64,000 nt of DNA from Porpolomopsis calyptriformis (Eukaryota; Basidiomycota; Agaricomycetes; Agaricales; Hygrophoraceae), in the NCBI GenBank assembly GCA_951640195.1, contig OX621166.1, forward strand, positions 1,852,501 through 1,916,500, given 5' to 3'. Made by a program: the position numbers and the translations under genes. Shown here piece by piece: positions 23,524 through 34,108 of this stretch (the stretch's first letter is position 1; the number at the start of each line of letters is the position of its first letter). Under the pieces are notes generated by a model, which had not been told where the DNA came from, did no database searches, and saw only the letters and a list, made by a program, of their open reading frames with translations.

Positions 23524-25423
23524 TCAGCGTCGGCCATCTGCATATGAGAAGTTAAGATGCATTTACATGACAGTCAATATCTGTCTCACAGGCTTTAGTC
23601 TCATATTTTCCTGAAGTTAGAAGTACAGATTCAGAGAACCGAACTTGGTGAAAGAGAAATAACGGACATACCCGAGGAAACGATTATGTTTTGCGGGGCT
23701 TGCGTCCTGCAAGTCAAGTAGTTCTCAAGGATTGTTTTGGTGCCATGAGCATAACGAGCCTGCGCATCGAGTGTCGTTCCCGAATAATGAGGAACCATGC
23801 CATTCCCGCCACCCAAAGGATTCTTCATGGTGCGCCAGATGTGATCGTGATGTGCAGGCTGGATGTTCCAAACATCCCCAGCATAGCCTAAGAGGTCGGG
23901 ACCAGACACTGAGTAGCTTACTTTGAAAGTGACGAAAGGAAACGTGCCTCTGAGCTGTCCACTTTTCAGGGCCTTCGCGACGGCATCCTTGTCGCAAATG
24001 GCGCCACGAGCAGTGTTGATAAGCCAAGCACCCTAAAGTGGTTAATGAGCGCGTCGCAATCGACCAAATAAATCACCATGCACCTTCTTGAAATGCCTGA
24101 GTAACTCGTCGTTCATGAGACCACGTGTGCCTTCGTGCAACGGGCAATTGACAGTGACTACATCACACTGCATGGGAAATTTATGAGTGTTTATTTCCAG
24201 ACTCTGACAGGGCCGATGAATACCTCAGAAACAAATTGCTAGTGACCACAACAATGACATCAGTCCAAGAAGAAGGGTTCATTAGGAAGATTCGAACCTT
24301 AAGGTCCTCAACCTTCCGGACACATACGGCCTTGGCAGCCTCTAGACATTTCAAATGAGAACGTATACTATCTGTGATTAATGACGCGATTCTACCTTCG
24401 GGGCTGCAACCAACATTTAGACTCTTCATGCGCAGCAGATTCATACGGAAGAGCACTTACAGCGGAGAATAGTCATAATAAAGGAGTTCTTTGCAGTTGA
24501 AGGGTATGAGGCGTTGAAGAACCCGGTAGCCAATCCGTCCAGCACCGATTGTGCCCACTACCTTACCTTCCAAATCGTACGCGTTCTGAGCAATATCAGC
24601 AACTTGCCACTGCCCACGTTCGGACATCTAATGAGGCGGGTGATTATGAACAAGTAACGTGCGAGAGATATTTGGGCATACCTCGTGTGCAGGAACGAAA
24701 TTCCTAACTAACAGGAGAATAGACATAATAACGTGTTCAGCCACGGATACCACGTTCGATCCGGACACCTTCAAGGCAACACCATAAGGTATCGCCAAAC
24801 AAGAAAATTCATCTACTGGATCTCGCACCTCCAAAACCTCGATTTTGTGGTCGACGGCTGCATTTAGATCAATGTGATCCGAGCCAACACCAGCAGTGAT
24901 GCAAATCCTCAGATTTTTGGCCTTGAGTAGATCAGTTAGAAACAATCGCGATAATCGAAATCTGTTGTACTTGTTCGATTAGCTCACGTGTCAGGTACGC
25001 GGGATGGAACGGAGTAGTGATCAAAACCTCGGCCTGAGATGGACTGATAAGAGTTGTGGGGGAGGCATACGAGAAAATCAAACGAACGTCAAGGATGTGC
25101 CTCGCAAAATCGCTGTTTTGTCCTTCCTTATCACTGGTGACCTGCGAAAAGAATCGTTACCGGTGAACATGGCTTGTAGCACGAAGATGAACGAACAATG
25201 TATTCATGACCCTCGGACTCCAACCATTCACGAATTCCCAGCTGTGTCGGTTGTCAGACAGACACTGGGCATGCATACAGAAGGACGTACTCCGTTCTCA
25301 ACGGTTCCAAGAATTCGAGGTTCTTGTTTGGCTGCTAAGAATCCATTATAGAGGACTGCAAGGATCTGGAAATAAGAATCAGTGAGATTACATTTCAACG
25401 ACCAATAACAAGCTTACCTTCAT
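23524..25423 (-). CDS. FDH1: NAD-dependent formate dehydrogenase
   Basis: Oxidises formate to CO2 with NAD+, cytosolic or mitochondrial. It belongs to the D-2-hydroxyacid dehydrogenase family. Sixteen exons sum to 1077 nt, 358 residues, the normal length: 25423-25418, 25365-25291, 25241-25197, 25141-25088, 25033-24971, 24921-24829, 24768-24682, 24627-24461, 24403-24396, 24341-24298, 24238-24224, 24167-24084, 24032-23948, 23887-23672, 23610-23590, 23537-23524. Signatures: [27 protein letters not shown], the NAD-binding [23 protein letters not shown] (formate-binding Arg) and [14 protein letters not shown] (catalytic His). It ends KAYGRR, like other fungal enzymes. Exons of 6, 8, 15 and 14 nt are needed to restore conserved residues. 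No mitochondrial leader is seen with this start. Confidence 0.93.
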
Positions 25424-26177
25424 TGCTACGGATGGGTCACCGGGAGAAGCAGATGTTTACATGCCCACCTTTTTATACCAATCCCATAAAGCCTAAGGGA
25501 AGAAGGTTTAATCCCACATCAGATGACCGATAAAATAAGTCTAATCCGCTGCTGAGTTCGGGTGTAAGGCACAGAAGGTGAGACATTTGGCCGATTCCAA
25601 GCTCTTAATTGTTCTTTGCTGACGTGTCCGGTCTGTTCGGACATGGCACCAAGATGGATCTTTAGCAGTTTGCAGGTTAAGGTAGGGAGGCCCAGAGTAT
25701 GTGCATACATCGGTACGGCGCAGGCCTTAGCCCGTCGAAACAAATGACCAAACGCCGGCCCACGAATTGAACTGAACTGAACGCAGATCATTTGAGCAGC
25801 CCGACAGAAAATGCAAAATTTGGAGAGTAGACTCGGGGATGTAATGTTGAAAAAGACAATACTAAGCGCTCTCTCACCCATTCGTAGGTCTTCTCAGTAT
25901 AGCCATATATATGGTTATACTAAGGAGATCTACGAATTGGTGAGGGCTCACTTTGGTTCGTACATCGTGATAATAAACGTCCCCAACCGCATGATGAATG
26001 GCGTCGGGTATGTCTTGCCTTTTCAGTTCGGATTTTGTCCAAAGGTCTCCACAAGAGGTTTTGAGAATCCACGGATATATACCCAACTTTAGGATTTCAG
26101 GCAAGCGTTCGCAGCGATGGTTGGCGCGACTTGGTATAGTATAGGGTTAGGGTTACTCCGCCTTTTCCGTAAAGACG
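25424..26177. other. Divergent spacer between FDH1 and SLU7
   Basis: A 754 bp shared upstream region. Open frames in it carry no recognisable domain. The SLU7 side contains a telomere-like box (annotated separately). Confidence 0.5.
26142..26155 (+). promoter_or_regulatory. Telomere-type TAGGGTTAGGGTTA box before SLU7
   Basis: Two tandem TTAGGG units end 22 bp before the SLU7 ATG. TTAGGG boxes in promoters of housekeeping genes bind Tbf1/TRF-like proteins in fungi. The regulatory role is inferred from position and from a similar box at TFB4. Confidence 0.5.
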
Positions 26178-28111
26178 ATGGCTTCGTCTAGTGGTGAGTG
26201 GACATCTAACCCTCAAACCCCATAACTTATCAGCTTTCATCTTCCATAGCTATCGGAAAACTCTCTAGAGAGGAGTTCCGTCGTCAGAAAGACCTTGACG
26301 CAGCTCGCAAAGCTGGTACGGCACCTGCCGCTCTCGACTCAGAAGGACGGCCAATCAACCCTCACATTCCGCGTAAGACTCTTCGAATTACTTCTCAATG
26401 GTATTGTGCTGACTATTTTTGACAGAGTACATCTCACAGGCGCCATGGTATTTGGACACTGGTGCTCCGTCGTTGAGTCACCAAAGACGACAAGAAGACG
26501 ATCGCGGGGTCAGCAAGCTTGATAACTGGTACGACCGGGGTGTCAAGGCTGCCCCTGCTGCCAGGAAGTATCGCAAGGGCGCATGCGAGAACTGTGGCGC
26601 TATGACGCACAAAAAGTCAGACTGCCTCGAACGTCCCCGGAAGAAAGGCGCTAAATTCACCAACAAGGACATTCAGGCAGACGAAGTCATCCAGGATATC
26701 GCTAGTGGTTATGATGCGAAGCGGGACCGATGGAACGGATACGACCCAGCGGAACACAAACGGATATACGATGAGTACGCTGCGATTGAGGCCGCCAGAC
26801 AGAAGTTACGGGAAGAAGAGATTGACAACCAGACGACGACGGATCTGGCGGCTGTGCGAAAGGTGGCAAAGGCCGGAAAAGGGGAGGGCAAAGGAGACGC
26901 AGATTTTGGCTCGAGCGATGAAGAGGATGCGGACGAGGACAAATACGCAGACGCAGCAGATGCGGTGGGACAAAAGCTTGACGCTAAAACTCGGATTACC
27001 GTTCGAAATCTGCGTATTCGCGAAGATACCGCAAAATACTTGATCAATCTCGACCCATCAAGTGCTTACTATGACCCTAAAACTCGGTCCATGCGTGACG
27101 CTCCACTCAAAAATATAGCTCCTGAGGATGTAAGTAATATTTTAACATGCTCGTCTCTTTTTAATAACCAAGATTGCAGGCCGTATTTGCCGGGGACAAC
27201 TTCTTTCGATCATCCGGTGAGGCACCCGAAATGCAAAACCTCCAGCTCTTTGCATGGCAAGCTGCTGCACGAGGTAGCGACGTCCACCTAAACGCAAATC
27301 CCACACAAGGAGAGCTGCTGCATCAGGAGTACAAAGAGAAGAAAGACAAGCTGAAAGAAAAGTCTAAAGAGAGCACTCTAACGAAGTATGGTGGGGAGGA
27401 ATATTTGGAGAAGATGCCGAGGGAGTTACTCCAAGGTCAGACGGAAGAGTACGTTGAGTACTCGCGATTCGGCCAAGTTATCAAGGGCCAGGAACGCGCC
27501 AAAGCCAGGTCAAAATATGCCGAAAATGGTACGTTTTACCATACCTTGCTATCCTCTTGCTGAAGGCGTTTTCAGTGCTGATCAACAATCACACGTCCGT
27601 CTGGGGATCATGGTACGATCCCTCGACATCAACTTGGGGATATGCCTGTTGTCATTCAAGCGTTCACGCCTCCTACTGCTCTGGTGAAGCAGGCATCGAA
27701 GCTGCTCGGGCTTCGAACGCCCGGAATATGCTTCTCGAGGCCGCCTTGGCGCCCAATAAGGCCATTTCTGAGAAAGATGTGCGTACAGACGAGTCAAGCG
27801 ACAACAGACAACAGTCTTCCAGGAGATCCACGGGCGAAGGTGATCTGACATTTGACAAGGAACAGCTAGCACAGGCTATCAGCGAAGAGAAGAAAAGAAA
27901 ACTTAGGGGCGATGATGACGGTGAGAAATGGATGACAAAGAGGCAGAAAGCGCTAGAGGGAGGTAGTCATGACATTACGGAAGAAGAACTTGGTATGTTT
28001 TGCTCTGTGTTCGGCCTCGATCTCATCTTCACTTGACTCACAGAAAAATACCGGATGCGCCGTCTGATGGCAGACGATCCCATGGCGAACTACGTGGACA
28101 CTGAAGATTGA
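26178..28111 (+). CDS. SLU7: Pre-mRNA splicing factor SLU7
   Basis: Second-step splicing factor that helps 3' splice-site choice in the spliceosome. Six exons (26178-26193, 26250-26372, 26426-27129, 27180-27528, 27576-27992, 28044-28111; 1677 nt, 558 residues). Conserved parts: [20 protein letters not shown] at the N-terminus, [20 protein letters not shown], the CCHC zinc knuckle [47 protein letters not shown] and [10 protein letters not shown]. Further on are [19 protein letters not shown] residues ([15 protein letters not shown]), [20 protein letters not shown] and the C-terminal DDPMANYVD. It is on the same strand as MRI1, 183 bp upstream of its start. Confidence 0.96.
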
Positions 28112-28294
28112 TACTCTGTGCGCAGCTGTCATGTATTACATTGCATTCTCGTTATCGCCGGTACTATATCCATACGGTAATGCTTGAGCTTGAGCTTGAT
28201 CGATAATCGCCGGTCACCGATCGACTGCACATTCGCGGTGTTTGTAAAGGGCCTTATAAACCGTTCCTCAAACTTTACTCATCTTTTCAACGAC

Positions 28295-29762
28295 ATGAGC
28301 CTCACATCTATCCGAACTTCAGGAGACGTGGTTGAGATAGTTAACCAGTTGGTTTTGCCCCACACCACAGAGTTTCTCACAATCAGCACCATCGAACAAG
28401 CCCATGATGCGATTAAGTCGATGAAGGTCAGATCTCTGTCTCCCTCGCACAACACTCCATACATGCCTTGTCCAGATCCGTGGGGCGCCAGCCATAGCTT
28501 CATTAGCAGCTCTATCCGTTGCATCACACCTATCTCGTGCTTTGCGAGCCTCACCTCCGCCCCACTATCTCACATCCCCTGAGACACTCCAAGTTCACGT
28601 CGAACAGATTCTTAGCTACCTTTTCACCGCTCGTCCCACGGCCGTCAACCTCGGCGCGGCGACACGCCGTCTTACACGAACGTTGCTTACATCTATCGAT
28701 CGAGGCAGGGACGCCCGAGGTATAGCCCAGGACCTCATCGCCGAGGGAAAGAAAGTGGCGGATGAAGATGTTGGACGAAATAAATTGATGTCCAAATTAG
28801 GCGGAGAATGGCTGATCGAGCAAGTGAAACAGAGCGGGGGTACTGGGAAGGAACTCAACCTGCTGACCGTGTGCAACACTGGTTCGCTCGCGACATCCGT
28901 GTGTGTTTTCTGACCTGTCGGTTGAGAGACATGACCCATGGCAGACAGGGATACGGCACGGCTCTAGGGTTAATCACCTATATTCACGAGGTCGGGCACC
29001 TGGGCACGGCTTATTACACTCAGACCGCACCTTATCATCAAGGATCGCGGTATTTGGAACACACCCGTCAATTTGGAACGGTCGCTGACTTGGCGTGGAC
29101 AGGCTTACCGCAATGGAGCTCCAATCCCTCAAGATTCCTTCTGTCATGATTTGCGATACCATGGTCGGATCTTTATTCCAACACCACCGTATCCACGCCG
29201 TTGGTGTGTCATATCTGTTCATTTCCACATTTTCACTCACATAGAACATTCTAGTTGTTGGAGCGGATAGAATAGCGAGAAATGGAGACACCGCAAACAA
29301 GGTTCGTTGCAATTTCTGTCACTCTAGTCGATCGAGGGGTTACATGGCAGGACGTAGATCGGAACCTATAATGCCGCTGTCCTCGCAGCTCGGCATAACA
29401 TTCCATTCATCGTAGTCGCTCCTGTCAGCACGTTAGATCTTGACGTAGTCGATGGTACATGGTATGTTAGCTATCAACATACTTTCGTCGTCACTAAACC
29501 GTTCCTGGATAGCATTCCAATTGAACACCGTCCCCCGCTTGAAGCCTGTCTTGTCCGTGGCGCCCTTCATCCACCAGTGCTGAACGTTCAAGGCGAGAAG
29601 GAACAGGCTATGGTTATGATCACGCCCTCCGATTTGGAAGGTGTTTACAACCCTAGTTTCGATGTCACGCCGGCCGAACTTATCACGGCGATTGTGACTG
29701 AAAAAGGCGTCGCGGTCAAAAGCTCGGGCAAGAATGAATTCGACCTTGGTACTGTTGCATGA
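28295..29762 (+). CDS. MRI1: Methylthioribose-1-phosphate isomerase
   Basis: Converts methylthioribose-1-phosphate to methylthioribulose-1-phosphate in the methionine salvage pathway, in the cytosol. It is related to eIF2B alpha/beta/delta. Seven exons (28295-28426, 28476-28898, 28949-29049, 29103-29203, 29255-29301, 29358-29461, 29513-29762) give 1158 nt, 385 residues. Signatures: KIRGAPAIASLAAL-like residues (MK joined to IRGAPAIAS), the catalytic Cys in TVCNTGSLATSGYGTALG, APYHQGSR, CDTMVGSLF, the catalytic Asp in VVVGADRIARNGDTANKIG, HNIPFIVVAPVSTLDL and the C-terminal FDVTPAELITAIVTEKG. The ATG chosen is the first one in frame with the family. It converges with ACR3. Confidence 0.94.
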
Positions 29763-29974
29763 CGGACTGGAAATGCGTCTCGCCAAAATAAATGACGCGG
29801 ATTCAAAACCCAATAATGGGACGTAAACACTTCAAACAAAGGCAGTATAGATTCTGAACTAGATCAGCCTTATAGGCAAGGACGTTGTGATGTACAATGG
29901 TAGCAGGAGGAGGGCATAATGATGAACTCTTCGACAGGACTAGTTGAGGCCCGAACCTTTACGGCACCTCCCAT

Positions 29975-31500
29975 TTACGTTTTCTCTACATCAGGCAACG
30001 GGGGAAAGGCGCTCCCTCCAGAATTCCGCTTCCAGCCCAATTTACGGTGAAGGATTAAGGCTACCCATGTCAAGGCCAATAACACTGGCACTTCTACCAG
30101 TGGGCCAATGGTAGCCGCAAGGGCTTCATCGGAACCAACACCATAAACGGCAATAGAAACGGCAATAGCAAGCTCCTACGAGACTCGAATAAGTCAAGCA
30201 CTTCACGATATCTTGAAGCTCACAAAATTGTTGCTGCCCGCGGTAAACGCTTGGACCACGGCCATCTCGTAGCCAAAGATCCCCTTGTCGCCTTCTCTCC
30301 TGGACAGCCAGAAAATGAGACCGAATGCACCACTCCACATGATGATAAAGTAAAGGATCATAGGAACGAAAACACGGAAAACTGGTCCAAGATTTTTGAC
30401 TATATGATGGCCTTGGTATGCGAACATTACAAGGATGGTGTACAGCAGGCCGACCAGTGCCAATGGACCAAACAGTGGTAAGAAGCGATCGGTGAGAAAC
30501 TTCTTCGATGTTAAGTGCCAGACTGAGAAGCGAGTTATGATGCCGGCTACGAGCGGGATGCCAAGGTACTATGGAGGAATCAAGTCAACCATGAGAGCGA
30601 ACATAATAATGAATAAAGTTACTATGAGAACTGAGATGGCGACCGTCCCGTAGGACAGATGAAGTTGGTGCTGGTTGTGTCCTCCGATGACATTGATAAA
30701 TAGAAGGGAATATGGAGAGTAAAATATGATCTGCAAGACTGAATTGATGACGACCAATATTGCACAGTAGTTCCCGTCTCCTCTCGCGAGCTGGTTCCAT
30801 ATCATGACCATCGCGATACACCGGGCGAGGCCCACCATAATTACGCCAGCGCGGTAAGTTGGCAGATCCGGGAGAGTTGCCCACGCAAGTCCGAGCATCA
30901 CGAGGGGACCGACGATCCAGTTAAGGAAGATGGACAGACCGACATGGACCCACATTCTACGAGAGGCGAATATTTCCGGAAGCATTTCGAATTGGACCTT
31001 GGTCAGCACAGGCCACATCTATCCAAAAAGCGGAGGTTGTGATGACAGGGCAGGTATGGTGACAATTCCTACTGACCATGACGATTAGTCCAATTGCAAT
31101 CGCTACCGGAGCCACAGGTCAATATATCTGTGCCATGGACGTGCAGAGAGACGAAACGTACGGACAGACACGCTGCTAAACCGTGCGGTATTGAAGGCGG
31201 TTTGGACGTTGGGGACAAATTCACCAATGAGGACTCCGACAATCATTGTGATGAGAATAGCAGGGGTCAACAGGCGATCGAGGATAGAAAGGCTCTTCAA
31301 GAGGGCTGGAGTATGTTGTATCACTGCTATACTATACTGACAATAGGGAACGTACTTTGGCCTGTGGGCTTCTCTTGTGTTCTCGACAAAGAGGTGTCAT
31401 TGGAGGATACGGGGAAGGAGGGTGAAGGGACGACTGGATCAATAGCGGGGTCGAGCGGTGATGTGTTGATTTCAGAGGAACTAATGGCGGTGGGCAGCAT
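29975..31500 (-). CDS. ACR3: Arsenite efflux transporter ACR3
   Basis: Plasma-membrane exporter of arsenite (and possibly antimonite), a member of the bile/arsenite/riboflavin transporter superfamily with about ten transmembrane segments. Six exons (31500-31356, 31305-31162, 31102-31077, 31018-30623, 30568-30224, 30175-29975) sum to 1257 nt, 418 residues. Recognisable parts: [40 protein letters not shown], a long [20 protein letters not shown] segment, [20 protein letters not shown] (the conserved Cys of ACR3), [29 protein letters not shown] and a C-terminal [15 protein letters not shown]. It lies 182 bp downstream of the arsenic methyltransferase-reductase gene on the same strand. Confidence 0.94.
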
Positions 31501-31682
31501 CGTTGGAAGAAATGTGGACAAGCGCAGAGTCAATTTTGATTTTGATTACAGTCAAATTCGGAATAATGCTAGTATCACGTGACATATTCATAAGAAAGTC
31601 GGAACGAACATAAGCACAGTCGAGTAGGTTTCTTAGAAGAAAAGGCATTCAAAGTATATACGTCCCCTTGACGCATAAGCCA

Positions 31683-33394
31683 CTAATCGCAATCCACCAT
31701 AGTTTGGTCGCCTTCAAAGGCAGATAACCAGGCCTTTACCCCTCCTCGCAAAACGTATGCCTTCGACTGGGTGTCTCCAAGATCATCGAGATAATCTTGA
31801 TACCTATGGAAGCTCTTAATTCAGGTTTAAACCAGCTCTCTGATAAGCGTACCATCCTGCACATCGCGGCCCTCGTCCTGTGGAAGCATTGCAATAAAAA
31901 ATGACTTTGGATGTATGACGAAACTTTTCATGAAACGCTTCCAAAGAATCGTAAAATGTTTGCGCGGCCCATTGATGGCTACCACGGACGTGACCACCCT
32001 ATGTTAAACGTTTCAATAAAGCACAGATGATAGCAAGCTGATTAGCATACCCCGTGATCATTGCGACGAACGTCGATAACCGCATAGTCAGCTTCGGAAT
32101 TCCGCATCAATGCTGCGACCTCCTCGACAGACATCCCAGGTGGAGACGCTTTTGCCGCCGGATACGCATCCCACCATCTACGCAGGGCAGTCGACGGGAC
32201 AGTCGCGCTCGTCTCGGTATTTTTGAGCGCGTAGATTTGGTAGGATGCTAGTCGTATTTATGACATGTCAGATTTCGGCAAGCCAGGGTGGTATCACGCG
32301 GCTCACCGACGAACTCATTAACATCGAAGGACGGCTTGTTCGCAGTTGACCGTCCAGAGCAGCAGTTAGTTGAACAGCCTCCTGTTCCGGCTTGGGTGTA
32401 TACGTTCATATCTCCTTTCATATCAACAAAAAGAGAATCTTCCCAGGTTGTTAGAACAGAATTCGGAAAATACCATTAAACGTGCCTTCAAAGCCTGCCT
32501 GTGCCAGGAGGCGTTTGTATTCATCGATTTGGGTAGCTCCTGAAATACAACCAACATAATGAGCGAGGTCCTTCTTAACTTCTTCGGGAATGACCCGTTT
32601 GGCTATAACCTAAAACAATCCAGTCAGATTAAGCCCAACCTGGTCGAATTGGACGCCCACATCGTCAAGCACAATACGACCTCCGGGTTTAAGAACGCGA
32701 TATGCTTCCTTGAGTACATGGTCCTTTCCAGATAACGGTAAGAGGTTGATTACACAATTAGATAGGATGCAATCGACTGAGTCAGATTCAATCGGAAGGT
32801 TTTCGGTTAGAGAGGCATGGACAAAGGCAACTTGAGGTGGGCGGAGATTTTGCTTCTTTGCATTGCGGCGCGCCAAGGATACCATATCCTACCGCGCAAA
32901 GTCAATGCGCGGATCAGTACACAAAAGGAAACGGCTCACAGCCGACATATCTATGCCAATCACTTGTCCATTCGGTCCGACATTAGATGCCGCCAAAAAA
33001 ACGTCGATCCCTCCCCCACTTCCAAGGTCCAAGACAGTTTCTCCCTGTAAAAAGGATATGGTTATCCCAGGATTCGGCATCCACTTTGATTCACACCTCT
33101 TTGATAGTGGCGGCTGCGACAGGGTTTCCACAACCCAGGCCCATATGAGATTCATCAGGAATGGATTGAAGTTGTTCCATTGTGTATCCGAAAGCGGTAG
33201 CCACATTGGAGGAATCTGGAGAGAGAGCAGTCAGACAGCCAAGTCCCAACCTGTGTGAAATCCAGGATTGTGCACTGACAGGACGAACTTGCACCCTCAA
33301 GAGCTTTGGCGCTATACGTATCGTGGACAGCTTTCAGAAGTTCATCATCCGTAGCGGCATCCACGGTTTGTTGGGTCGTTTGATTTTCAGACAT
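31683..33394 (-). CDS. Fused arsenite methyltransferase - arsenate reductase
   Basis: Two arsenic-detoxifying domains in one polypeptide. Nine exons (33394-33280, 33215-33097, 33044-32940, 32888-32661, 32609-32486, 32438-32307, 32247-32051, 31998-31853, 31803-31683) sum to 1287 nt, 428 residues. Residues 1 to about 270 are an ArsM-type SAM-dependent methyltransferase: [22 protein letters not shown], the SAM motif [24 protein letters not shown] and YVGCISGA. The Cys residues of the last three As-binding sites are present, followed by a CSTNCC motif. The reading continues through [15 protein letters not shown] into a Cdc25/rhodanese-like arsenate reductase with [20 protein letters not shown] and the CX5R loop [16 protein letters not shown]. 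One intron (donor at 32485) has a GC donor. The exon-4 end could instead lie 24 nt later, in frame. A separate downstream start (32324) is possible but would need a different donor. Confidence 0.88.
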
Positions 33395-33515
33395 GAGTGT
33401 AGCAGACGAATTCAAAATCAATTTCAGACAAATCAGGTGATAAAATCTATCCGATCAATTCGGACCTGAGCTGCGCCGGGTGCATGTGTAAAACAACTGT
33501 GAAGTCAACACAGGC

Positions 33516-33874
33516 TCATCCCGTTGAGTGGGACATTGGTGGAGGAATACTGCTTATGATATCTTGTATCGAAGCTTCAAGTGCGTCAACGCGAACCGAC
33601 ATCTGGTTCACTGAACATGTCCGTTAGCTTGAGGAAACCAATTTGAGGATGAAACATACTGCGATGGAGTATTTGGGTGGACATTTCATCGAATTTCGTA
33701 TCCAGTTGTTCCAAAACCATTTCCACCTGAAATAAACGTGTTCTCGAGGAATTCGCTGAAAGGAAGGACTCCGCTCACGAAACTCGTCAATTCCTGTGGG
33801 CTGGAGATGTCCATGCATGGGAGATCTTCAGAAGGACTTGAAGTTCCGGTTTCTCGAATCGTTTCCGTAGACAT
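33516..33874 (-). CDS. HSBP1: Heat shock factor-binding protein 1
   Basis: A small coiled-coil protein that trimerises and is thought to bind heat shock factor trimers and damp the heat-shock response. Three exons (33874-33779, 33726-33660, 33610-33516) sum to 258 nt, 85 residues. The signature heptad region reads SPQELTSFVEMVLEQLDTKF, then DEMSTQILHRMNQMSVRVDAL and EASIQDIISS, matching the HSBP1 family in length and spacing. The N-terminus is a short Ser/Thr/Glu-rich tail. It stands upstream of and co-oriented with the arsenic fusion gene, with 121 bp between them, and is divergent from the asparaginase gene (234 bp). Confidence 0.9.
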
Positions 33875-34108
33875 TGCATGCGTCTATACTCTTGACCCCG
33901 GTGGTTCGAGAAAGATTCGAGGGGGGGATAGCTGAACGAAAGAAATGAGGAAGGCATAGCGTGTCTGACAGCTAGTCCCCGTCGCGGCGTCCCACGCGCC
34001 CCGAGTGGATCTTCTCCCATCACCATCATTCACAATCGAAGTAGCGCGATTGAGGCAGTGGGAACCTTGGCAAAGCACCATCTTGCATTTTTGGTTCAGT
34101 GCCATCTC

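Noticed and set aside
24181..24456. 91-residue minus frame inside formate dehydrogenase
   Set aside because: It reads straight through introns around the 8 nt and 15 nt exons and does not match the family. The spliced version does.
31683..32324. Separate arsenate reductase gene starting at 32324
   Set aside because: It would need a weak GTTCGT donor after a 10 nt exon. The spliced ArsM reading enters the same exon in phase through a standard GTGAGC donor and contains the linker typical of the methyltransferase end, so a fusion is the simpler model. Not fully excluded.
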